A stretch of 5,420 bases of DNA, from the NCBI GenBank assembly GCA_900553475.1, contig USEF01000117.1, forward strand, positions 1 through 5,420. Reading direction: 5' to 3'. Source of the DNA: an uncultured Collinsella sp. GTDB lineage: Bacteria > Actinomycetota > Coriobacteriia > Coriobacteriales > Coriobacteriaceae. The notes under the pieces are model-generated. The model searched no databases and had not been told where the DNA came from. It saw nothing but the letters and a program-made list of their open reading frames with translations. Of this stretch, positions 1 through 5,420 are shown piece after piece (position 1 is the first letter of the stretch; the number at the start of each line of letters is the position of its first letter). The position numbers and the translations under genes are program-made.

Positions 1-102
1 TTCGTGCGGAACTCGCGACAACCTTAATATGTCTCAGGCCCGCCCCCTCCGCCGCACACTGGGAACGCCACGTTGATGTCAGCTAAACCTTGCTCGCTCA
101 GG

Positions 103-729
103 CTAATGACTTTGTTGGGGGTCCACTATTTGCTGGAGGGTGAACTTGCATTGGGACGGTTCGCCTTCTGCTTGTGGCTTTGCCTCATCGAAATCGAAGA
201 TCATGATGGCGCAGTTGGGGAGTTTTGTTGGGAGCTCGAAGCCCTCTGGGGCTGCGGCCTTAATAAATTGGCGGCTGGCGCTGCCGTGGCTTACTGCTAG
301 AAGGGTTTCGATGCCCTCGGAGCCCATGATATTGGTAAGCGCATCCACCATACGTTCTTGCAGCGCCTGGCTTCCTTCTCCTCCGAAGGGGACCAGGTCC
401 TCGCCCGGATCCCAGACGTCGGTGGGCAGCGCGCCGTGCGGGCCTTCTTCGAAGGAGCCGTAGCAGCGCTCGATAATGCCTTCGCAGGGCTCGGCTGCTG
501 CGTCCGGGCCGAGGAGCTCGCATGCGACGAGACTTGCCGTGTCCATGGCTCGGCCTAAGGGTGATGAGACCACTTTGTCGGGGACGACGCTGTGGGCTTT
601 GAGCCATGCGGCCGCTGCCCGTGCCTGCTGACGGCCCAGATCGGTGAGCGGTGAATCACAGCGACCCTGGACGAGCTTTTTGACGTTGAATTCCGTCTGG
701 CCGTGGCGGAGTAGGTATAGGCGCTTCAT
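103..729 (-). CDS. Histidine phosphatase family protein (phosphoglycerate-mutase-like)
   Basis: A 208-residue cytoplasmic enzyme of the histidine phosphatase superfamily (branch 1), which transfers phosphate through a phosphohistidine. It opens with LYLLRHGQTEFN: R8-H9-G10, where H9 is the expected nucleophile. LTDLGRQQA (29-37) and SSPLGRAMDTA (55-65, R60 binding phosphate) follow, then ERCYGSFEEG (87-96), where E87 is the likely general acid, and SHGSASRQF (147-155) with the second catalytic histidine H148. All core residues are present and the length is normal. Members include cofactor-dependent phosphoglycerate mutases, cobalamin-pathway phosphatases and broad sugar-phosphate phosphatases; the sequence does not choose between them, although the length argues against a housekeeping GpmA. 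The start at 729 is supported by AAGAGGAG at 740-733, three bases before the ATG. It begins 39 bases after the CDF transporter stop with no terminator between, so the two are probably co-transcribed. No clear terminator was found in the 102 bases after it. Confidence 0.93.
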   Translation of the reverse strand: MKRLYLLRHGQTEFNVKKLVQGRCDSPLTDLGRQQARAAAAWLKAHSVVPDKVVSSPLGRAMDTASLVACELLGPDAAAEPCEGIIERCYGSFEEGPHGALPTDVWDPGEDLVPFGGEGSQALQERMVDALTNIMGSEGIETLLAVSHGSASRQFIKAAAPEGFELPTKLPNCAIMIFDFDEAKPQAEGEPSQCKFTLQQIVDPQQSH

Positions 730-768
730 GCTCTCCTCTTCTGTATAACTTGCTTTGCCGGCACAGCC

Positions 769-1923
769 CTACTCGTGGGTATGCCCTACGTAGTCTTCGT
801 CGATCGTAATCTTGGCAATCGACTTGGGATATTCCGATTCGACCCGTTGTGCCAGCGCGTGCTTTAAGTCTTCGGCACTCATCTGCAGATCCGAGGGACG
901 CACGCAGTCAAAGATCACGTTGGTGTGCGTGGGGCCCGGCACACAGCGCAAATCATGAATCGAAAGGCGGCTATCGATCTCTTGAGCCATAGCGTTGATG
1001 CGCAAGCGCATGCTCGCCACCTTTGGATCGTCGGTCACGATGGGGTCGTAGTGAAGTGTGACAATCATGCCGTCTTCGTTCCTAAACGACTGCTCGATGT
1101 TATCGAGCGTGTCGTGACTTTCCAGCGGGCTGGCCTCGGCTGCCATCTCGGCGTGAGCGCTTGCGAACTTCCTGCCCGGGCCGTAGTCGTGAACCATCAA
1201 ATCGTGAACTCCCAAAACGCCGGGATAGCTCATGATCTTGTCTCGAATGTGCTTGACCAGCTTAGGATCGGGCGACTGGCCCAAAAGCGGGCTCACCGTA
1301 TCCTGGATGAGCTCAAAACCGCTCCAGCCAATATAGGCGCCAACGGCAAGGCCGACCCATGCGTCAAGATTGATGTGCGTCACCTGCGAAACAATTGCGC
1401 ACGCCAACACGGCGCCTGTGGCAAGGACATCGTTCTTGGAATCCTGCGCGGTCGCATGCAGCGTCTCGGACTCAATGCGATCGCCGAGCTTTTGGTTGAG
1501 GGCCGCCATCCACAGCTTTACAACCATCGAAAGTGCCAGGACTGCCACCAGGGCAAGCGAGAACTCGACAGGCTCCGGGTTGACAATACGCTCCACCGAG
1601 GACTTCACCAGTTCAAGGCCAATAAGCAGCACGAGCGCCGCCACGACCAAACCCGAGAGATACTCGTAGCGACCGTGGCCGTAAGGATGCTCGGGGTCGG
1701 CCGGCTTGCTCGCCAGCTTAAAGCCCAGCACGCTCACGATATTCGAGCTTGCATCGGACAGGTTGTTCATGGCATCCGCCACAATCGAAACCGATCCCGA
1801 CAGCACGCCAATTACGCCCTTCGCAGCGCATAGTGCCACATTGGCGAGAATACACACCACGCCCGTCAACGTGCCCACGCGCGCACGGTCGCCCTGCGCA
1901 CGCTTAACAATCCACTCGACCAT
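769..1923 (-). CDS. Cation diffusion facilitator metal efflux transporter, likely Mn(II)-type
   Basis: A 384-residue CDF-family antiporter expected to export a divalent metal across the cytoplasmic membrane in exchange for protons. Six membrane segments fall near 17-40, 42-68, 88-108, 121-141, 163-183 and 186-212. TM2 carries DAMNNLSDA, giving N53-x3-D57 where zinc exporters such as CzcD have HxxxD; TM5 carries D161-x3-D165 (DSKND). An Asn-Asp-Asp-Asp site is the pattern described for manganese exporters such as MntE, so Mn(II) is the best guess, as inference. Residues ~213-295 are the usual cytoplasmic dimerisation domain (YPGVLGVHDLMVHDYGPG). A further ~75 residues (SIHDLRCVPGPTHTNVIFD and on) look like a second domain also found in ~380-residue Gram-positive members. 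Length is typical of that subgroup. ATG 1923 has a purine-rich GGGGGCGGA upstream. The gene starts its own unit after the terminator at 2003-2036; I saw no convincing promoter or metal-responsive operator in the 79 bases between. Confidence 0.95.
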   Translation of the reverse strand: MVEWIVKRAQGDRARVGTLTGVVCILANVALCAAKGVIGVLSGSVSIVADAMNNLSDASSNIVSVLGFKLASKPADPEHPYGHGRYEYLSGLVVAALVLLIGLELVKSSVERIVNPEPVEFSLALVAVLALSMVVKLWMAALNQKLGDRIESETLHATAQDSKNDVLATGAVLACAIVSQVTHINLDAWVGLAVGAYIGWSGFELIQDTVSPLLGQSPDPKLVKHIRDKIMSYPGVLGVHDLMVHDYGPGRKFASAHAEMAAEASPLESHDTLDNIEQSFRNEDGMIVTLHYDPIVTDDPKVASMRLRINAMAQEIDSRLSIHDLRCVPGPTHTNVIFDCVRPSDLQMSAEDLKHALAQRVESEYPKSIAKITIDEDYVGHTHE

Positions 1924-2002
1924 CTACATCCGCCCCCACGGTACTACCTATATATCTATTGCTCAAACGGATTGTAGTGTAGCCACTTTGTCCCCCAGAT
2001 AC

Positions 2003-2036
2003 AAAAAAGGCCGCAACCCACACGGGCCACGGCCTT
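2003..2036 (-). terminator. Intrinsic terminator after the EIIC gene
   Basis: Read on the minus strand, AAGGCCGTGGCCC (2036-2024), loop GTGT (2023-2020) and GGGTTGCGGCCTT (2019-2007) form a continuous 13-pair stem: ten Watson-Crick pairs and three central G-U wobbles. It runs into a T tract (six T in a row at 2008-2003, two of them inside the stem). On the plus strand the wobbles become A-C mismatches and no T tract follows, so it should act only on leftward transcription. It starts 38 bases after the EIIC stop codon and separates the acc-EIIC unit from the transporter-phosphatase pair. Confidence 0.88.
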
Positions 2037-2074
2037 GGAATATGGCAAAGGAATCGTCCTTGTGTCGCACAGGT

Positions 2075-3289
2075 TTACGCGCTTACTTCGGCCACGCTCT
2101 TCGAGGTTTCGGGTGAATCGGCTCCGTCCCCCGTCGTCTGTCCCTTCGCCGGCACCACGCCAAAGCAGTAGCTCAGCGCCGCAGACACCGCAAATGCCAC
2201 ACCGCCGGCAGCGCAGCACCACAGCAGGTTCGAGATGCCGCCCGTGGCAAAGCCAATGACCATAAGGACATTCGTCATGCCGATGGTATAGGCCGTAACG
2301 TGGCCCACGGCCGCAACAAGGCCTCCGACGGCGCCGCCAATGGCCATGCACGTCAGGCACCTGCCATATTTAAAGCCGCAACCGTACAGCGCCGGCTCGC
2401 TTACGCCGCCAAGAACACCCGAGATTGAATAGCCCAGCATGAGCGCCTTCTCGTCCTTATCCGCAACGCGAAGCGACGCGCCAAAGGGCATGCCCCAAAC
2501 GGCGAACGTTGCCATCGTCGCGGCGATCAGGATGCACGAATCCGTTCCCACACTCATAAACTGCGCATAGGCGAGCGATAGGACAACGTTGCTGACGCCG
2601 GCGATCTTTAGGAACTCCCAGCCCGCAGCAAGCCCCATGAGCGTGAGCAGCGACACGATGCCACCGGAATTGCCAAGCATAAACATAAGCTGGCCCAACA
2701 GCATGCCCAGATAGCTGCCCGCCGGCGCCGTAATACACAGCGAAACCGGAACCATGACAAGCATGGTCGCAAACGGAACGAACGAAAACGCCACGGCCTT
2801 AGGGATAACGCGCTTAAAGAAACACTCCACTCGCCATAGCACGGGCACCGAGATGAGAACCGGAATAACAGTCGTCGTGTAATCGTTGACCGGCGCAGGA
2901 AGCAGACCATACACGGAAGTCATCGATGCCCCCGTCGTCGATGCGGCATCGACAAGCTTGAGTAAATCGGGTGCAATCAATACGCCGCCCAGCATCATGC
3001 CCAGCTGCTCCGAGCAACCGAGCTGGCGGGCGGCCGCCCAACCAAGATAAATGGGCAAAAAGTAGTAGCCGGCGTTATAGAGCCAACTGTAGAACAGGCG
3101 ATAGATATCGGAATCGGCAGACCACAGGCCCAGCATGCCTTCGCCCATAATGACAGCGACGGTGCGGAACAACGCCGCGCAGACAATAAACGGCAGCGCC
3201 GACATCATGCTTTTGGACAGATAGTCCACCACGGCCATGGCGTTTGATGAAACCGACGTTGTAAACGAGGTGTTAGAAACTTGTAGCAT
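2075..3289 (-). CDS. Stand-alone PTS EIIC-family membrane permease (glucose/sucrose/beta-glucoside type)
   Basis: A 404-residue polytopic membrane protein (about ten hydrophobic segments) of the PTS_EIIC family, which moves sugars across the inner membrane while EIIB phosphorylates them. Support: YYFLPIYLGWAAARQLG (75-91), NDYTTTVIPVLISVPVL (135-151), TAPAGSYLG (187-195), and GGVSEPALYG (294-303), the counterpart of the GITEPALYG signature of BglF-type EIIC. It ends in a short polar tail with no EIIA domain, and there is no EIIB domain with its phospho-cysteine at either end. If it works as a PTS permease it must borrow these parts from elsewhere. The region where relatives usually have a GxHW-like stretch reads GLAAGWEFLKIAGVSN, so the sugar cannot be predicted. 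It follows accDA by 40 bases, or by 16 if the in-frame ATG at 3313 (eight more residues, MSYWERRS) is used; both starts have a Shine-Dalgarno-like sequence. Fold family is fairly certain; substrate and PTS function are not. Confidence 0.86.
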   Translation of the reverse strand: MLQVSNTSFTTSVSSNAMAVVDYLSKSMMSALPFIVCAALFRTVAVIMGEGMLGLWSADSDIYRLFYSWLYNAGYYFLPIYLGWAAARQLGCSEQLGMMLGGVLIAPDLLKLVDAASTTGASMTSVYGLLPAPVNDYTTTVIPVLISVPVLWRVECFFKRVIPKAVAFSFVPFATMLVMVPVSLCITAPAGSYLGMLLGQLMFMLGNSGGIVSLLTLMGLAAGWEFLKIAGVSNVVLSLAYAQFMSVGTDSCILIAATMATFAVWGMPFGASLRVADKDEKALMLGYSISGVLGGVSEPALYGCGFKYGRCLTCMAIGGAVGGLVAAVGHVTAYTIGMTNVLMVIGFATGGISNLLWCCAAGGVAFAVSAALSYCFGVVPAKGQTTGDGADSPETSKSVAEVSA

Positions 3290-3295
3290 GGAACG

Positions 3296-3328
3296 CCTTT
3301 CCCAATATGACATGCGGGCTGTCCCTTT
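3296..3328 (-). promoter_or_regulatory. Two competing Shine-Dalgarno-like sites for the EIIC gene
   Basis: On the minus strand AAAGGGA (3328-3322) lies 8 bases before ATG 3313, and GGGAAAGG (3303-3296) lies 6 bases before ATG 3289. They decide between a 412- and a 404-residue EIIC. Neither is a perfect AGGAGG and I cannot separate them by sequence. The eight extra codons include TCA, TAT and AGG, which look uncommon in these G+C-rich genes, slightly favouring 3289. Both sites lie within ~35 bases of the accDA stop, so terminating ribosomes could reinitiate here. Confidence 0.45.
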
Positions 3329-3329
3329 G

Positions 3330-5054
3330 TCACATCGTGCGGTATCGACCGATTGCGCGGTACTTTTCGTAGCGGAGGTTTGTGAGGGTCGCGTCGTCGA
3401 GCTGCCCAAGCGTATCGAAGGCATCAAATGCCGAGGACATGACGGCACCGGCGATCTCCTCATGCGACAGGCCCTTATCGTCAACAATGCCGTCGATGAT
3501 GCCGAGCGCCAGCAGATCGGGGGCCGTGAGCTTAAGCGCCTCGGCGGCCTCATCCGCACGCTCGGTATCCTTCCACAGGATCGACGCACAGGCCTCGGGG
3601 CTCACGACTGAATAGGCCGAGCTCGAGAGCATCAGGATGCGGTCGGCCACGGACAGCGCCAGCGCGCCACCAGAGCCGCCCTCGCCTGTCACCACCGAGA
3701 CAATCGGTGTCTTAAGGCCGCTCATCTCCATGAGATTCTGGGCAATCGCCTCGCCCTGACCGCGCTCCTCGGCACCGATGCCGCAAAACGCGCCCGAAGT
3801 ATCGACCAGGCACAGAACCGGTCGACCAAACTTTTCGGCCTGGCGCATAAGGCGACGCGCTTTGCGGTAGCCTTCGGGATGCGCCATGCCAAAGTTGCGG
3901 CGCATACGCTCTTTGGTCGTGGTGCCGCGCTCGATGGCGATGACCGTTACGGGACGTCCGTCTTTCCAGCCAATGCCAGCCACCACAGCGGCATCGTCGC
4001 CAAAGTAGCGGTCGCCGTGCAGCTCCACAAATCCATCCAGGCCCAGCGAGATCATCTCGCCCGCCGTGGCACGATCTGCCGAGCGCGTCTGTTTGACAAT
4101 TTCGAGTGCGGCTTTTGGCGCGGCCGAGCGCTTGAACAAATGTCCCAGCTTTTTGCCGCGGCGGCCCGTATGCACGATCTCATGTGGTGCCCCCAGGCCG
4201 GGTGCGCGCCCTTCGTGCAGCGCCAGCAGCTCGCCTACCGTGAGCGCAATCTCGCCACGCGGAACAACGGCATCGCAAAAGCCGTGCTCCAGCAAAAACT
4301 CGGAGCGCTGGAATCCCTTGGGCAAGCGCTTGTGCATGTTCTGCTCGATCACGCGCGGGCCGGCAAACGCCGTCAGGGCATCGGGCTCGGCCAAGATGAT
4401 GTCGCCTTCCATGGCAAAGCTCGCAGTCACGCCACCGGTCGTCGGATCGGTGAGCACCGTGATGTACAGGCCGCCCGCCTCGCTATGACGCCTAACCGCC
4501 GCAGAGATTTTGGCCATCTGCATGAGCGAGGTCACGCCCTCCTGCATGCGGGCGCCACCCGATACGGTAAAGCCAACGACCGGCAATCCCAACTCGGTCG
4601 CATGCTCAAATGTGCGACAGATCTTCTCGCCCACCACGGAACCCATCGAGCCCATCATAAAGTTGGCGTCCATAAAGAAGAGCGCGGTATCGAAGCCGCA
4701 GATTTTACCCCTACCGCACACGACGGCATCACGCTCGCCCGAACGCTCGCTCACGCTCTTGAGCTTGTCGGCATAGCCGGGAAACGAGAGAAAGTCCTCC
4801 GACGCCAGATTGGCATCCCATTCCTCAAACGTGCCCTCGTCGACCGTCATGCGCATGCGCGCGCGACCACTCACGCGAAAGTGTTTTCCGCAACGAGGGC
4901 AGACCTCGAGGTTGTCGTGCAGGCGCGCCTCATCGATCACGCGGCGGCACTCCGGGCACTTGATAAACACATGGCGCGCGGGAAACTCGGCGCACGACTC
5001 GGTCATCGGCCCCTCGAGGACGTTGACCGTCTTCGCTTTTCTATTCATCAGCAT
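3330..5054 (-). CDS. accDA: Acetyl-CoA carboxylase carboxyltransferase, fused beta and alpha subunits (AccD-AccA)
   Basis: A 574-residue protein that transfers the carboxyl group from carboxybiotin on AccB to acetyl-CoA, giving malonyl-CoA for fatty acid synthesis. Residues ~25-285 are AccD: a four-cysteine zinc ribbon (C33, C36, C52, C55), then the crotonase-like core with MDANFMMGSMGSVVGEK, SGGARMQEG (165-173) and TDPTTGGVTASFAMEGDIIL (202-221). A basic linker (~286-312) leads into AccA (~315-574) with RRNFGMAHPEGYRKA (385-399), DTSGAFCGIGAEERGQGEAI (418-437) and GEGGSGGALAL (457-467). The AccA half resembles the short form of lactic-acid bacteria and lacks the ~50-60-residue N-terminal helical region of E. 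coli AccA. No frameshift or stop separates the halves. I took the ATG at 5054, which overlaps accC by 14 bases. ATG 5048 is possible, and ATG 5006 (residue 17) has a purine-rich GAGGGG just before it, but N-terminal length relative to the zinc ribbon favours an upstream start. The stop is TGA, 3330-3332. Confidence 0.96.
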   Translation of the reverse strand: MLMNRKAKTVNVLEGPMTESCAEFPARHVFIKCPECRRVIDEARLHDNLEVCPRCGKHFRVSGRARMRMTVDEGTFEEWDANLASEDFLSFPGYADKLKSVSERSGERDAVVCGRGKICGFDTALFFMDANFMMGSMGSVVGEKICRTFEHATELGLPVVGFTVSGGARMQEGVTSLMQMAKISAAVRRHSEAGGLYITVLTDPTTGGVTASFAMEGDIILAEPDALTAFAGPRVIEQNMHKRLPKGFQRSEFLLEHGFCDAVVPRGEIALTVGELLALHEGRAPGLGAPHEIVHTGRRGKKLGHLFKRSAAPKAALEIVKQTRSADRATAGEMISLGLDGFVELHGDRYFGDDAAVVAGIGWKDGRPVTVIAIERGTTTKERMRRNFGMAHPEGYRKARRLMRQAEKFGRPVLCLVDTSGAFCGIGAEERGQGEAIAQNLMEMSGLKTPIVSVVTGEGGSGGALALSVADRILMLSSSAYSVVSPEACASILWKDTERADEAAEALKLTAPDLLALGIIDGIVDDKGLSHEEIAGAVMSSAFDAFDTLGQLDDATLTNLRYEKYRAIGRYRTM

Positions 5055-5420
5055 AGAGATGCCCCATCAGATCGGTGTGATACATGCCCGACAAGAACTC
5101 GTCGTTTGCCAGCACGTCGAGCTGAAGCTCGCTGTTTTCGCTCACGCCCTCAATCACGAGCTCGCCCAGGGCCGAGCGCATCTTGCGAATGGCGCCGTCA
5201 CGCGTGGGCGCACACACGATGAGCTTGCCAAGCATGGAGTCGTAGTACGGCGGAACTTTTGCACCGGTAAACATGGCGGAATCCCAGCGCACGCGCGGAC
5301 CACCCGGCACACGCAACGCGGTGACCGTTCCGCATGACGGCAGAAAGTCCGGCGTTTCGGCATTGATGCGGCACTCCATGGCGTGGTTGCGGACCGGCAT
5401 GTCCTCCTGCTCAAAGGGCA
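5041..5420 (-). CDS. accC: Biotin carboxylase subunit of acetyl-CoA carboxylase (AccC), C-terminal part only
   Basis: This is the last ~126 codons of biotin carboxylase; the gene starts beyond the right edge of the window. The full enzyme uses ATP and bicarbonate to carboxylate biotin on the carrier protein AccB, the first half-reaction of cytosolic acetyl-CoA carboxylase. The visible part begins PFEQEDMPVRNHAMECRINAE and matches the start of the biotin carboxylase C-terminal domain. The arginine in ECRINAE corresponds to Arg338 of E. coli AccC, which lies in the bicarbonate/biotin active site. The later motifs VPPYYDSMLGKLI and GELVIEGVSEN are also family hallmarks, and the chain ends at the usual distance after them (TAG at 5041-5043). 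Its 3' end overlaps the start of accDA, which suggests translational coupling and equal subunit supply. Nothing looks damaged. The ATP-grasp part cannot be judged here. Confidence 0.97.
   Translation of the reverse strand, partial: PFEQEDMPVRNHAMECRINAETPDFLPSCGTVTALRVPGGPRVRWDSAMFTGAKVPPYYDSMLGKLIVCAPTRDGAIRKMRSALGELVIEGVSENSELQLDVLANDEFLSGMYHTDLMGHLYADE

Noticed and set aside
1..27. Plus-strand frame from base 1 reading FVRNSRQP then TAA, possibly the tail of a convergent gene
   Set aside because: Only eight codons are visible and no motif can be judged; it could equally be intergenic. The rest of 1-102 has no hairpin with a T tract and no open frame I can support.
925..1833. A 302-codon open frame on the plus strand opposite the CDF transporter
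   Set aside because: It lies wholly inside a gene with clear membrane segments and metal-site motifs; the antisense translation has no recognisable domain and follows from codon bias.
1949..1954. TATATA on the minus strand upstream of the CDF gene as a -10 promoter element
   Set aside because: No acceptable -35 hexamer sits 16-18 bases upstream, and the nearby TTGAGC (1966-1961) is only 6 bases away. A promoter is expected in 1924-2002, but I cannot place it.
3290..3332. A terminator between accDA and the EIIC gene
   Set aside because: I found no stable stem followed by a T tract in this short gap, so read-through is more likely.
3314..3589. Extending the EIIC gene upstream to the ATG at 3589 (504 residues)
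   Set aside because: The extra ~90 residues lie inside the AccA coding region in another frame, are Arg/Ser/Pro-rich and unlike EIIC N-termini, whereas AccA is clearly coding there.
3879..5222. A 447-codon open frame on the plus strand opposite accDA and the accC end
   Set aside because: It is antisense to two well-recognised acc genes, its translation is rich in Arg, His and Ala without any known motif, and such long empty frames are expected opposite G+C-rich genes.

Overview
This is a G+C-rich bacterial segment in which every convincing gene lies on the minus strand, so it reads right to left. The best guess for the host is a Coriobacteriia-type actinobacterium such as Collinsella or a relative. 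The reasons are a single-chain carboxyltransferase (AccD fused to AccA), Gram-positive-style AccC and AccD sequences, and the codon bias. This assignment is inference and no database search was possible.

Right part (5420 to 3330): the C-terminal end of biotin carboxylase (accC), overlapped by a fused acetyl-CoA carboxylase carboxyltransferase (accDA). With a biotin carrier protein that is not in the window, these make malonyl-CoA, the committed precursor of fatty acid synthesis. The window probably holds the 3' end of a fatty-acid-synthesis operon.

Middle (3313 to 2003): a membrane permease of the PTS EIIC glucose/beta-glucoside family follows accDA after a very short gap. It has no EIIA or EIIB domain. 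A strong intrinsic terminator lies about 40 bases after its stop codon, so the acc-EIIC transcript should end there.

Left part (1923 to 103): a second unit with a cation diffusion facilitator, probably a metal efflux pump with a manganese-type NxxxD/DxxxD site, followed after 39 bases by a histidine-phosphatase-family protein with a good ribosome binding site. The first 102 bases, downstream of the phosphatase, hold nothing I can identify.

The window looks largely like ordinary core genome. I see no phage, insertion sequence, CRISPR array, tRNA or rRNA, and no clear new multi-gene system. The most unusual items are the orphan and divergent EIIC behind the acc genes, and a possible half-copy of an interspersed repeat at the accDA/EIIC junction.
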